A DNA stretch of 52,050 nt from VRUB01 sp046758085 (GCA_046758085.1 JBHHZP010000005.1:1-52050); one strand, 5' to 3'; positions 26,990 through 35,546 are shown, numbered from the stretch's first letter. Program-made: numbers and translations. Notes: generated from the sequence alone by a model not told the origin.

Positions 26990-28909
26990 ATGCCCCAAAG
27001 CCCCACGCGCTTGTTCGTGAGCGAGCAGGCGGCGCTAGCGCCCGAGATGTTGCAGCGGTTCTCAGAGCACGCTGAATGTCTGCAGATCGCCTCGCCCGAC
27101 GGGATGACGCTGAACGGGGCGCCGACACTGCTCGTACTCACGCCGGAGCAGACCGACACCTTGCTGGCGCAGGTGCGCCTGACATCGCCAGCCACCCCGG
27201 ATTTTCTCGCCATCATTATCTGGCGCACGGATCACGAGCAGCCAGTGAGCGCGGCATTGTTGGACCATCCCCTGGTCGTAGGCGTTCTTGACGGCTCCTG
27301 CCCCGCTGACACCGTGTATGCGTCGCTGAGGTCGGGCTTGCAGCTGCTCCATGGTGGCGATGAATCCGAGGCCGCGCAGATGCTCGAGCGCGTGCTCGAC
27401 ATTGGTCGCGCACTGGCCTCCGAGAAGGATCTGGACACGCTGCTCAATCTCATTCTGACGCATGCGCGCGAGCTTACCAGCGCTGATGGCGCATCGATCT
27501 ATACCAGGGACAAGAACGGCAAGCTTTACTTCCGGCTATGGCAGAACTATTCGACCGGTGCCAGATCCAACGCGCAGCAAACACTTGTTGGCGAATACAG
27601 CATTGCTGGTTATGTTGCGCGCACGGGCGAGCTGGTTACGGTTGACGACGCCTATGCGATCCCCGAGGCCGCCCCTTATCGCTTCTCGCCGGCGGTGGAC
27701 AGCAGCATCGGTTATCGCACCCGTTCCATGCTTACCGTACCGCTCAAGAACAAGGCAGACGAAGTGGTCGGCGTATTGCAACTGATTAACCGTAAGGATC
27801 GCGCCGATGCTTTGCTGAAAACGCCGAAGGATGTGGCCAGGCACGTGTTGGCTTTTGATGAGATCAGCCGCTCGGTTGCGCTTGCACTGTCCGGTCAGGC
27901 TGGCGTTGCCATAGAGAACACCATTCTGTACGGCGATATAGAGCGTTTGTTCGAGGGATTCATCCGCGCTTCAGTACAGGCGATCGAGGCCCGTGATCCA
28001 ACTACGGCGGGGCACTCATTCCGTGTTGCGGACTACACCGGCAAGCTCGCTCAGGCGGTGGACCGGAGCGAGCAGCGCGGCCTGCGCGATATTTTGTTCA
28101 CGCACGGCCAGTTCACCGAGCTGCGCTATGCCGCGCTTCTGCACGACTTCGGGAAAGTGGGTGTGCGTGAGGATGTCTTGGTAAAAGCGAAGAAGCTGTA
28201 TGCACACCAGCTGGCGATTGTCCAGCAGCGATTCAAGTATGCGCGCGCCAGCATCGCGCGGGATGCTTATCGACGTTTGCTGAACTTACAGGTGCAACAA
28301 CAACTGAGCCCACAGGAGATCGCTGCACGCCGCCGCGAGATCGAAGACATGTTGGCACAGGAGTGCGAGCGTCTCGATGGTTTCTGGGATATTGTGTTGC
28401 GCATGAACGAGCCTACTATTTCCAGTGAAGCGCTTGGTGGAGAGCTGAACACGGTTGCGGAGTATACCTTTCCCGACGACCGTGGCGAGGAGACAGCGCT
28501 ACTGCAGTCATTTGAGTTCGCCCACCTTACGCTGGTCAAGGGTACTCTTGATATCGAGGAACGCGCGCAAATAGAGTCTCATGTCAGTCACACTTTCTCG
28601 TTCCTGAGCCTGATTCCCTGGACCAAGGGCCTGTCTCAACTCCCGGAAATTGCGTATGCGCACCACGAAAAGCTCGATGGCAGCGGTTACCCGCGCGGTC
28701 TTAGCGGCTCTGAGATTCCCGTGCAGTCGAAGATCATGACTATTGCTGACATTTACGATGCGCTGACGGCGCGCGATCGTCCTTATAAGTCGAGCCTACC
28801 GGTGGAGAAGGCGTTGGACATCCTGCACATGGAAGCTGACGCCGGCAAGATCGATCCGATGTTACTGGCCGTTTTTGTCGAGTCCCGCGCATACCTGTCA
28901 TCAAGCTGA
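26990..28909 (+). CDS. GAF and HD-GYP-type signalling protein with large insert
   Basis: 639 residues from the ATG at 26990, preceded by GGAGGT at 12 bases; a GTG at 26957 is in frame. Residues 1-125 form an N-terminal domain I do not recognise, possibly receiver-like. Residues about 135-312 are a GAF sensor domain ending GQAGVAIENTILYGDIERLF. The HD-type phosphohydrolase follows with the ARDPTTAGHSFRVADY helix, HDFGKVGV at residue 385, and HHEKLDGSGYPRGL at residue 558. Such enzymes often degrade cyclic di-GMP. The spacing from HD to HHE is about 173 residues, much longer than the usual 60-70, because of an insert with a coiled-coil look (QEIAARRREIEDMLAQECERL). Confidence 0.85.
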   Translation: MPQSPTRLFVSEQAALAPEMLQRFSEHAECLQIASPDGMTLNGAPTLLVLTPEQTDTLLAQVRLTSPATPDFLAIIIWRTDHEQPVSAALLDHPLVVGVLDGSCPADTVYASLRSGLQLLHGGDESEAAQMLERVLDIGRALASEKDLDTLLNLILTHARELTSADGASIYTRDKNGKLYFRLWQNYSTGARSNAQQTLVGEYSIAGYVARTGELVTVDDAYAIPEAAPYRFSPAVDSSIGYRTRSMLTVPLKNKADEVVGVLQLINRKDRADALLKTPKDVARHVLAFDEISRSVALALSGQAGVAIENTILYGDIERLFEGFIRASVQAIEARDPTTAGHSFRVADYTGKLAQAVDRSEQRGLRDILFTHGQFTELRYAALLHDFGKVGVREDVLVKAKKLYAHQLAIVQQRFKYARASIARDAYRRLLNLQVQQQLSPQEIAARRREIEDMLAQECERLDGFWDIVLRMNEPTISSEALGGELNTVAEYTFPDDRGEETALLQSFEFAHLTLVKGTLDIEERAQIESHVSHTFSFLSLIPWTKGLSQLPEIAYAHHEKLDGSGYPRGLSGSEIPVQSKIMTIADIYDALTARDRPYKSSLPVEKALDILHMEADAGKIDPMLLAVFVESRAYLSSS

Positions 28910-28923
28910 GCTTGCGCCGCCTA

Positions 28924-28950
28924 TTGCGACATGCGTTATCGTTGTATAAT
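28924..28950 (+). promoter_or_regulatory. Promoter with consensus TATAAT
   Basis: TATAAT at 28945-28950 is a perfect -10. TTGCGA at 28924-28929 is the best -35, with a short 15-base spacer. Transcription would begin near 28957, about 65 bases before the ATG of the Gfo/Idh/MocA gene. This argues against the longer open frame that starts at 28912. Confidence 0.55.
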
Positions 28951-29022
28951 GCGCCGCGATTCGGGGGCGGGGTCGCAACTCCTTCCGGCGTGACAAAACA
29001 ACACGGTAAATCTACATGCACC

Positions 29023-30006
29023 ATGAGCTCCTCTGATCAGGCGATCACTACCGCATCCAGTAAAGTGCAAAAATTGCGTCTCGGGGTAGTGGGTGTAGGT
29101 TATCTTGGACGATTTCACGCCCGCATCTACAAAGATATGCCCGATGTCGAGTTGGTGGGTGTGGTAGACATCGATCGTTCAACAGTACAGTCAGTAGCCG
29201 GCCAACTCGGGTGCGCGGCCTATACGGACCACGCTGATCTCCTGGACAAGGTTGAAGCGGTGAGCATCGTCGTGCCGACGGCGCTGCATCTGCAGGTGGC
29301 GCGACCATTTCTGGAGCGGGGTATTCACATGCTCATGGAGAAACCCATTGCTCCGAGTTATGAGGAATCACTGGAGCTCGTGAAGCTCGCCGAGCACGAT
29401 GGCGTGATTCTGCAAGTTGGCCATCTGGAGCGGTTCAATGCGGGTGTCATGGCGCTTGGCGAGCGTGTGAGGAATCCACGGTTTATTGAAGTGCATAGGC
29501 TGGGTATTTTTGTTGATCGCGCTACCGACGTAGACGTGGTTACGGATCTTATGATTCACGACATCGATATTGCGCTGTCGCTGGTCAAAGCAAACATAAA
29601 GGAGATTGCTGCCGTTGGTATCCCGGTTCTCACGAATCACGTCGATATCGCCAACGCACGCCTGGAGTTTGAAAACGGAGCTGTCGCCAACGTGACCGCG
29701 AGCCGCGTATCGAACAAGAAGTTGCGCCGGATCCGCGTGTTTGGCCAGAACAACTACTACGGGCTCAACTATATCGACCAACAATTGGAGATCGTGCGTG
29801 CAAAACCAGCGACAACGGACGACCAACGCCCTGAGATTGTAGCCGAACAGCTGGACATCGAGTCAAGACCACCGTTGGATGCCGAGCTTGAGGACTTTGT
29901 CAGGTCCGTGCGGGAAGGACGACCGCCGTTGGTGGATGGGAGAGTGGGACTGGAAGCCGTGCGGGTGGCCGAGCTCGTAAAAGAAAGTATTGCGGCCAGC
30001 CTGTAG
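29023..30006 (+). CDS. Gfo/Idh/MocA-family NAD-dependent sugar dehydrogenase, GnnA-like
   Basis: 327 residues from the ATG at 29023. The Rossmann fold begins RLGVVGVGYLGRFHARIYKDM and EKPIAPSYEES carries the catalytic Lys. The sequence VGHLERFNAGVMAL, followed by HRLGIFVDRATDVDVVTDLMIHDIDI, is what I associate with the UDP-GlcNAc 3-dehydrogenase group (GnnA), which supplies 2,3-diamino sugar for lipid A in some bacteria. GnnB and lpx genes are not next to it, so the exact substrate is an inference. No strong ribosome binding site is visible. Confidence 0.75.
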   Translation: MSSSDQAITTASSKVQKLRLGVVGVGYLGRFHARIYKDMPDVELVGVVDIDRSTVQSVAGQLGCAAYTDHADLLDKVEAVSIVVPTALHLQVARPFLERGIHMLMEKPIAPSYEESLELVKLAEHDGVILQVGHLERFNAGVMALGERVRNPRFIEVHRLGIFVDRATDVDVVTDLMIHDIDIALSLVKANIKEIAAVGIPVLTNHVDIANARLEFENGAVANVTASRVSNKKLRRIRVFGQNNYYGLNYIDQQLEIVRAKPATTDDQRPEIVAEQLDIESRPPLDAELEDFVRSVREGRPPLVDGRVGLEAVRVAELVKESIAASL

Positions 30007-30072
30007 TGCTGAACGAATCGTAAGCCGTAATGCACGAATGTCTATGGCCCCATACGATTCACGGCGGACATG

Positions 30073-30141
30073 TCAGAATGTTTTCCCGTTCCAACCCCAC
30101 ATGCCGCGCGTCGCGTCAGCGAACTCGATATAGATCCGTAC
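30073..30141 (-). pseudogene. In-frame C-terminal tail of the MIF-family gene beyond a TAG codon
   Basis: Directly after the TAG at 30142-30144, and in the same frame, the minus strand reads V-RIYIEFADATR-GMWGWNGKTF and then TGA at 30073-30075. This is the canonical C-terminus of MIF-family proteins (R-V-Y-I-x-F plus the WGWNG-x-T-F ending), at the expected distance. The gene is therefore full length except for one codon turned to TAG. Confidence 0.75.
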
Positions 30142-30417
30142 CTAGGAAATGCCCAGCTCCTCCTCTACCAGCTGGCACAGAGCGGCTGACAGGGCCGGCG
30201 TCTTGGCCGAGGGCAATCCAATTGATTTTAACGACAGGTAGGCGCACGGGTCGTTGGTGGCGGCAAACAACATCGGGTGCGGCGGAGCGAACGACACCAT
30301 GACATAGGTCTCCGATTTGCCGAGCTGCGCCGCGATTAGCGCCGACAACTTTGGCAGCACACTGTTTCTGACAACCTCATCTACAGGGTGGTTCGTCTCG
30401 ATATTAAGATAGGGCAT
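30142..30417 (-). CDS. Macrophage migration inhibitory factor (MIF) / tautomerase family protein, interrupted by TAG
   Basis: 91 residues before the TAG; MIF-family proteins are usually about 113-115. Pro2 after the initiator Met (MPYLNIETN) is the catalytic base of phenylpyruvate/dopachrome tautomerases. ETYVMVSF, DPCAYLSLKSIG and SAALCQLVEEELGI are diagnostic. The remaining 22 residues lie in frame after the stop. Without them the trimer-forming C-terminal strand is lost. Possible explanations are a recent nonsense mutation, a base-calling error or readthrough. TAG serves as an ordinary stop elsewhere in the window (for example gltA and rpsP), so general reassignment is unlikely. Confidence 0.8.
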   Translation of the reverse strand: MPYLNIETNHPVDEVVRNSVLPKLSALIAAQLGKSETYVMVSFAPPHPMLFAATNDPCAYLSLKSIGLPSAKTPALSAALCQLVEEELGIS

Positions 30418-30533
30418 GTACAGGATCCTCCACGACGCGATCGCGTCCCAAGCATTTTATCGGGGCGGCGCCCGTTTTGCTAATGTAGAGGCGCTTACGT
30501 AGCTCGCGATGACGTCCGCTCTCCCCATGACCG

Positions 30534-31145
30534 ATGAAACAATTTTCGCCCGCGTGTGAGCGTAACAAAGGCCCGATACTGGCCACGCTGCGCGATGCCT
30601 TGCTAACACCCGGGCTCGTGCTGGAGATCGGCAGCGGAACCGGTCAGCATGCCGTATTCTTCGCAGAGCACTTGTCACAGCTGCAATGGCAACCCACCGA
30701 CTTGGCTGAGAATCTCGCGAGCATGCACGCTTGGGCCGCCGATAGTGACGTTGCAAACCTGCTTGAGCCTCTAGTGCTGGATTTGTTTTCCGACCCATGG
30801 CCCGTCACGCAAGCACAGGCGGTCGTGTGTATCAATACGATCCATATCGTACCCTGGGCGGGCGTTGAGCGGCTGTTCGCGGGCACCGGCCAACTGCTCG
30901 ATCCCGGGGGCATCCTGTTTGTGTATGGACCCTATCGCTATGCGGGTCGTCCCTTCGAACCCAGCAATAAGAGGTTCGACCAGTGCTTGAGATCACGCGA
31001 TCCCGACAGTGGCGTGCGCGATTTCGAAGCCGTGAATGCAATTGCGCGCGCTCATGGCCTGACGCTTACGGAGGATCGCGCGATGCCGGCCAATAACCGG
31101 TGTATTTGGTGGATGAAAGAGAAACAAGTAGCAAGTAGCAAGTAA
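30534..31145 (+). CDS. DUF938 SAM-dependent methyltransferase-like protein
   Basis: 203 residues. The start MKQFSPACERNKGPIL and the SAM-binding loop VLEIGSGTGQHAVFFA followed by WQPTD are the DUF938 signature. INTIHIVPW, GGILFVYGPYRYAG and SNKRFDQ-LRSRDPDSGVRDF also fit. It is a class I Rossmann methyltransferase of unknown substrate. Its last six codons run into the AGTAGCAAG repeat, so the very C-terminus (QVASSK) is encoded by the repeat. Divergent from the MIF gene, with 115 bases between. Confidence 0.85.
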   Translation: MKQFSPACERNKGPILATLRDALLTPGLVLEIGSGTGQHAVFFAEHLSQLQWQPTDLAENLASMHAWAADSDVANLLEPLVLDLFSDPWPVTQAQAVVCINTIHIVPWAGVERLFAGTGQLLDPGGILFVYGPYRYAGRPFEPSNKRFDQCLRSRDPDSGVRDFEAVNAIARAHGLTLTEDRAMPANNRCIWWMKEKQVASSK

Positions 31146-31213
31146 CACGTATGAAAGCAGCAAGGAAAAGTGGAACCGGTCCTTGCTGTTTGTAACCTGA
31201 AACTTGTTACTTC
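31124..31213. repeat. Dispersed palindromic element with AGTAGCAAG core, copy 2
   Basis: The left side carries tandem AGTAGCAAGTAGCAAGTAA (31128-31145). CAGCAAGGA (31158-31166) pairs perfectly with TCCTTGCTG (31180-31188) around a 13-base loop, and an outer right arm has AACTTGTTACTT (31201-31212). It shares the AAGTAGCAAG and AAGGA/TCCTT elements with 16367-16474 and likewise lies between convergent genes. The start overlaps the end of the methyltransferase gene. Confidence 0.6.
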
Positions 31214-31215
31214 AT

Positions 31216-32310
31216 TTAGATGGGCCCCGTGCGTGCCTTGGCCACCGTTTCGGCGAGGTTGGCGCATCCTGAGGCTGCGACCCGGCGCGCGAGCCCCGCT
31301 ACGATCTTTCGTACTACACTCGGCCCTTGATAGATCAAGGCGGTGTAGATCTGAATCAGGTCTGCACCCGCTACGAGTTTTTCCCAGGCGTCATCGGCGG
31401 TCTCGACACCGCCGACCCCGATTATCGGGATCTTGCCTTGCAGGTGGGTGTAGAGCTTGCGGATTACCGACGTGGACAAGTCTTTGAGTGGGCGTCCGCT
31501 CAATCCACCGGGCTCGCGCGCACGCAAGACGTGTTCCAGGCCCGGGCGCGTGAGCGTCGTGTTGGTTGCGATGATGGCATCTAGCTTGTGGTCCAGCGCC
31601 AGTTTTGCAATCACGGCAACCTGGTCATCATCGAGATCTGGGGCTACCTTGATTGCCATCGGCGTATAGACCCTGCGCGTTCGACCCAAGGTGATCTGTT
31701 GATGTTTCAGCCGTAACAAGAGCTCATCGAGCTTCTTCCGGTCCTGCAGATCGCGCAACCCGGGCGTGTTGGGAGATGAGATATTGATAGCAATATAATC
31801 CGCCGACGCGAAAACTTCTGCGAACGCCCGCAAGTAATCGTCGATAACGTACCCCTCAGGGGTATCCTTGTTCTTGCCGATGTTGATCCCAATGAGCCCG
31901 CGCTGGCCGTGTCTGTACAGGGAATCCAGGAAGCGCTCCACACCGACGTTGTTGAATCCCATGCGGTTGATCAAGGCGTGATGAGTGGCGAGACGGAACA
32001 TTCGGGGCCGGGGGTTGCCGGGCTGGGGTCGCGGCGTAACGGTGCCGAGCTCAAGCCAGCCAAATCCCAAATCGCTCAAAATGCGAACATTGCGTGCATT
32101 CTTGTCGAGGCCGGCCGCGAGCCCGACCGGATTGGCGAATCGCAGACCCATTACCTCAACGGGAAGCCGTGGGGTTTTTTTGCTTAGCAGCAGGCGCGCC
32201 AACGCGCGCGTGCCAGGAACAAGATACAGCAACCGCGCGAGCGCGAAGACGAGGTCATGGCTGAGCTCGGCGTCCAGAAGAAACAGTAATGGGCGAATTA
32301 GCTTGTACAA
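31216..32310 (-). CDS. pyrD: Dihydroorotate dehydrogenase (quinone), class 2
   Basis: 364 residues. It oxidises dihydroorotate to orotate and passes electrons to quinone at the inner membrane. The N-terminal helix pair (YKLIRPLLFLLDAELSHDL) is the membrane-associated part unique to class 2. NPVGLAAGLDKNA, INIGKNKDT, ISSPNTPGLRDLQ with the catalytic Ser, and PIIGVGGVETADDA for FMN phosphate follow. The C-terminal edge lies three bases from the palindromic repeat. Confidence 0.95.
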   Translation of the reverse strand: MYKLIRPLLFLLDAELSHDLVFALARLLYLVPGTRALARLLLSKKTPRLPVEVMGLRFANPVGLAAGLDKNARNVRILSDLGFGWLELGTVTPRPQPGNPRPRMFRLATHHALINRMGFNNVGVERFLDSLYRHGQRGLIGINIGKNKDTPEGYVIDDYLRAFAEVFASADYIAINISSPNTPGLRDLQDRKKLDELLLRLKHQQITLGRTRRVYTPMAIKVAPDLDDDQVAVIAKLALDHKLDAIIATNTTLTRPGLEHVLRAREPGGLSGRPLKDLSTSVIRKLYTHLQGKIPIIGVGGVETADDAWEKLVAGADLIQIYTALIYQGPSVVRKIVAGLARRVAASGCANLAETVAKARTGPI

Positions 32311-32427
32311 GTGCGCGACCGTTGTTTGCTCAAATGGGTCAGCAGTGATTTTGTTAGTACCGGTTGACGGGAGTGTCCGGGCGCTGCTTTGTTCTGCGTA
32401 GACCGCACATTCCTCTGCGAGACCCCG

Positions 32428-33159
32428 TCAAAACTCTTCGTCTTGGCCAAGAAATCGCCAATAACCCAGCGGCAGATTGGCGAGGCGGACGCGACCAATG
32501 CGCACACGCTTCAGGCCGATCACGTTCAAGCCGACCTGCTCGCACATCCGTCGGACCTGACGCTTCCTTCCTTCTAAAAGAATGATCTTGAGCTGGTTCT
32601 CGTTGAGCCGCGATACCTGCGCGGGCTTCAATGGTCTGCTGTCGAGCGCAAGTCCGTGGTGCAGCAGCTGTAGCCTCTTGCCATCAAGCCTGCCCTCGAC
32701 GCGAACAAGGTATTCTTTTTCGATGTTGGAATCCGCTCCGACCAGTGCGCGCGCAATGCGCCCGTCCTGCGTCATCACCAGCAAGCCCGTGGAGTCAATA
32801 TCCAACCTACCTGCCGGGGCGAGGCCCTTGCAAAGCCCTGGCCGCAACACCTGGCCCGCCCCATGGGGCCTGTACTGCGACTGTTTCCGGATCAGTGAAA
32901 GGGCTGCCGGATAACCCTTTTCCGGCTGGCCCGATACGTAGCCGACTGGCTTGTGCAGCAGGATGGTCACTGCTTGGCCTTGCTGCAGTCGGGCTTTCTT
33001 GTCCAGAGTGATCGCTTGCTGTGGGTAAACCTTGGTGCCCAGGGTAGTGATCCGTTCCCCGTCGACATAGACCCACCCGCGTTCGATAAAGGCGTCCGCC
33101 TCCCGGCGCGAACACAGCCCGTACTGGGCCATCAGTTTGGATAGGCGCACCTTTTCCAA
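32428..33159 (-). CDS. rluF: RluF-like 23S rRNA pseudouridine synthase
   Basis: 243 residues. An S4 domain (RLSKLMAQYGLCSRREADAFI) is followed by the RsuA/RluB/E/F catalytic domain with GRLDIDSTGLLVMT. The endings RQVRRMCEQVGLNVIGLKRVRIG and PLGYWRFL are closest to RluF, which modifies U2604 (and U2605) of 23S rRNA and tRNA-Tyr in E. coli. A segment after the S4 domain (about residues 75-105, with SLIRKQSQYRPHG) is longer than in E. coli. The exact target is inferred. Confidence 0.85.
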   Translation of the reverse strand: MEKVRLSKLMAQYGLCSRREADAFIERGWVYVDGERITTLGTKVYPQQAITLDKKARLQQGQAVTILLHKPVGYVSGQPEKGYPAALSLIRKQSQYRPHGAGQVLRPGLCKGLAPAGRLDIDSTGLLVMTQDGRIARALVGADSNIEKEYLVRVEGRLDGKRLQLLHHGLALDSRPLKPAQVSRLNENQLKIILLEGRKRQVRRMCEQVGLNVIGLKRVRIGRVRLANLPLGYWRFLGQDEEF

Positions 33160-33292
33160 TGATTCAGTCCGTTCTCATGGTTACCCTCGGCATAGCGGTG
33201 ACTCTACGGTAAAATTGTGGGTAAATCATCTGTCGCTGCTATTGTGACGACGATAGCGGTCAAAGAAACGGCTAGTAGTTCTGGAGAGAGCA

Positions 33293-34972
33293 ATGGCTCA
33301 CAAGCTGAACAAGTTTAGTTCCCGCATTACCCAGGTTAAATCGCAGGGCGCTTCTCAGGCCATGCTCTACGGCACGGGCATGACGGATGAGGATATGAAC
33401 AAGGCCGAGGTCGGCATCGCCACCGTCTGGTGGGAGGGCAACACCTGCAACATGCATCTGAACCAACTGGCGGAGAGGGTCAGGGAGGGTGTGATGGCCG
33501 CTGGCCTGGTCAGCATGCGGTTTAACACTATCGGCGTCAGCGACGGCATCGCGATGGGTACCGAGGGCATGAGCTACTCGCTGCAGTCACGCGACCTCAT
33601 CGCCGATTCGATCGAGACCGTTATGTGTGCCCAGTGGTATGACGCCAACGTCTCGATACCCGGATGTGACAAGAACATGCCGGGCTGTGTGATGGCCATG
33701 GGGCGGGTGAATCGCCCGGCACTCATGATCTACGGCGGCACCATCAAGGCTGGGCACTGGGACGAGCGGACACTGGATGTGGTCTCCGCGTTCCAAAGCT
33801 ACGGGGAGTTCATCGCACACAAGATCGACGAGCACGCGCGCCAGGCTATTGTGCGAAATGCTTGCCCCGGGGCAGGGGCCTGCGGCGGGATGTATACGGC
33901 CAATACCATGGCCTCGGCCATCGAGGCCTTGGGAATGTCGTTGCCCTACAGCGCCTCCACGCCGGCTGTAGACCCGCAGAAGCTCGAAGAGTGCTATCGA
34001 GCCGGCGCGGCGATACGCGAGCTGCTCGAGCGCGATATCAAGCCGCGCGACATCATGACCCGAGAGGCGTTCGAGAACGCGATGGTTATCGTGATAGCGC
34101 TCGGTGGCTCCACCAACGCGGTGCTGCATCTGATCGCTATGGCGCGATCTGTCGATGTGCCGTTGACAATCGATGACTTCCAGGCAGTAAGCAATCGCGT
34201 GCCTTACCTCGCCAACCTCAAACCGAGCGGCCGCTACGTCATGGAAGACCTTCACCGAGTCGGTGGCACCCCGGCGGTAATGAAGTACTTAATGGAACAT
34301 GGGTTGCTGAACGGCGAGTGCCTGACGGTTACCGGGAAGACGATGGCCGAGAATCTGGCGGGAGTCGCAGCGTTCAAACAGGGCCAGGATGTTATCTGTT
34401 CACTGGACAAACCGATAAAACCGACCGGACATCTCCGGGTTCTGCGTGGCAACCTGGCGCCGGGCGGCGCGGTGGCGAAGATCACAGGCAAGGAAGGGGA
34501 ACGCTTCTCGGGGCCAGCCAAAGTGTTCGATTCGGAAGAAGACATGTTGACCGCACTTGAGCGTAGCGAGATCAAGAAAGGCGACGTGGTCGTGATTCGT
34601 TACGAGGGTCCAAAGGGCGGACCCGGCATGCCGGAGATGCTTACGCCCACTTCGGCCATCATGGGCGCCGGGCTTGGCGGCGACATTGCACTGATCACCG
34701 ATGGTCGCTTTTCCGGCGGCTCTCACGGTTTCATCATCGGTCACATCGTTCCCGAGGCGCAGGAGGGTGGCCCCATCGCGTTGGTGAAGGACGGCGACAT
34801 TATTATGATCGATGCTGAGAACAATACGTTGAGTGTGGACATCGATGAGGGCGAAATGAGTAGACGCCAGGAGGTCTGGTCTATGCCGCCTTACAAGGCC
34901 ACGCGCGGAACGCTGTTCAAATATATCAAGAATGTGAAAGATGCGAGCCAGGGATGCATCACGGATGAGTAA
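33293..34972 (+). CDS. ilvD: Dihydroxy-acid dehydratase
   Basis: 559 residues. It dehydrates 2,3-dihydroxy-isovalerate and -methylvalerate in branched-chain amino acid synthesis. The iron-sulfur cysteines are in CNMH (MWWEG-NTCNMH region), PGCDKNMPGC and NACPGAGACGGMYTANTM; LITDGRFSGGSHGFIIGHI is the C-terminal signature. The ribosome binding site GGAGAG is eight bases before the ATG. A strong terminator follows at 35067, so the gene is monocistronic. Confidence 0.97.
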   Translation: MAHKLNKFSSRITQVKSQGASQAMLYGTGMTDEDMNKAEVGIATVWWEGNTCNMHLNQLAERVREGVMAAGLVSMRFNTIGVSDGIAMGTEGMSYSLQSRDLIADSIETVMCAQWYDANVSIPGCDKNMPGCVMAMGRVNRPALMIYGGTIKAGHWDERTLDVVSAFQSYGEFIAHKIDEHARQAIVRNACPGAGACGGMYTANTMASAIEALGMSLPYSASTPAVDPQKLEECYRAGAAIRELLERDIKPRDIMTREAFENAMVIVIALGGSTNAVLHLIAMARSVDVPLTIDDFQAVSNRVPYLANLKPSGRYVMEDLHRVGGTPAVMKYLMEHGLLNGECLTVTGKTMAENLAGVAAFKQGQDVICSLDKPIKPTGHLRVLRGNLAPGGAVAKITGKEGERFSGPAKVFDSEEDMLTALERSEIKKGDVVVIRYEGPKGGPGMPEMLTPTSAIMGAGLGGDIALITDGRFSGGSHGFIIGHIVPEAQEGGPIALVKDGDIIMIDAENNTLSVDIDEGEMSRRQEVWSMPPYKATRGTLFKYIKNVKDASQGCITDE

Positions 34973-35066
34973 GAGCGTCGAGACCGGAACGGCCACTTCG
35001 ATGCGCTACCGAGCGACCAAGATCGCTATATTGAATCCGTTTAAGATTTCCTTGTCTGGTCCGAGC

Positions 35067-35091
35067 ATGCCGCCGTTAGGCGGCATTTTTT
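35067..35091 (+). terminator. Rho-independent terminator after ilvD
   Basis: ATGCCGCC (35067-35074), a four-base loop GTTA, and GGCGGCAT (35079-35086) form a perfect 8-bp stem followed by a run of six T. It is the clearest intrinsic terminator in the window, about 95 bases past ilvD. Confidence 0.9.
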
Positions 35092-35189
35092 CAGGTCAGA
35101 TTGGATTACATGCGTGACGGTTGGCCAGGAATTCAAGATTGTTGTGATATAGTTTGCTTTCGTGGTGCGAACGAGAGCGGAGGCGGAAA

Positions 35190-35405
35190 ATGGCCAAGAT
35201 TACTGTTCGGCAAGACGGCCCTTATCTGGTGAAAGGCGAGGATGTCAGGGTCGTTGATTGGAACGGCAACGCGTATAGCATCGCAGGGCAGCCAATCGCT
35301 CTATGCCGTTGTGGCGGATCAAAAAACAAGCCGTTCTGCGATGGCACTCACGCGAAGATCGGTTTTCAGGCCGCCGAACCGGCCACCCCGGGCGGCGCTG
35401 ATTAG
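35190..35405 (+). CDS. CDGSH-type iron-sulfur protein
   Basis: 71 residues from the ATG at 35190, with GGAGG about seven bases upstream; the frame is open to 35154. The C-terminal half has CRCGGSKNKPFCDGTH: Cys39, Cys41, Cys50 and His54 are the three-Cys-one-His ligands of the [2Fe-2S] cluster found in mitoNEET-type proteins. The N-terminal half is a small beta domain. Bacterial single-CDGSH proteins have unclear redox roles. A terminator-like hairpin follows. Confidence 0.93.
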   Translation: MAKITVRQDGPYLVKGEDVRVVDWNGNAYSIAGQPIALCRCGGSKNKPFCDGTHAKIGFQAAEPATPGGAD

Positions 35406-35460
35406 CCTGCGTCGAAACCTGCCACTTGATGACCGCCGGTCGCTGCCTGCGGCCCATGGG

Positions 35461-35481
35461 GCCCGCTTTTCGGGTATTTTT
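35461..35481 (+). terminator. Short intrinsic terminator after the CDGSH gene
   Basis: GCCCG (35461-35465), a CTTTT loop and CGGGT (35471-35475) form a five-base stem with one G-T pair, followed by ATTTTT. It lies 56 bases past the stop codon. Confidence 0.55.
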
Positions 35482-35499
35482 CCGTGAATATCCGGGAAT

Positions 35500-35529
35500 T
35501 TGTCAGTTCTGCAGCCCATAGACTATATT
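35500..35529 (+). promoter_or_regulatory. Near-consensus sigma70 promoter
   Basis: TTGTCA (35500-35505) and TATATT (35524-35529) each match five of six consensus bases, with an 18-base spacer. Transcription would begin near 35536. It follows the terminator directly and would drive the small ORF at 35547 and the zinc-ribbon gene at 35723. Confidence 0.6.
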
Positions 35530-35546
35530 TGTTAAAGGACTAGTTT

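Noticed and set aside
28912..29022. Upstream extension of the Gfo/Idh/MocA frame
   Set aside because: It contains a consensus TATAAT promoter, so it is likely untranscribed or leader sequence.
30142..30144. General reassignment of TAG as a sense codon
   Set aside because: gltA and rpsP end in TAG at the correct family length, so TAG works as a stop here.
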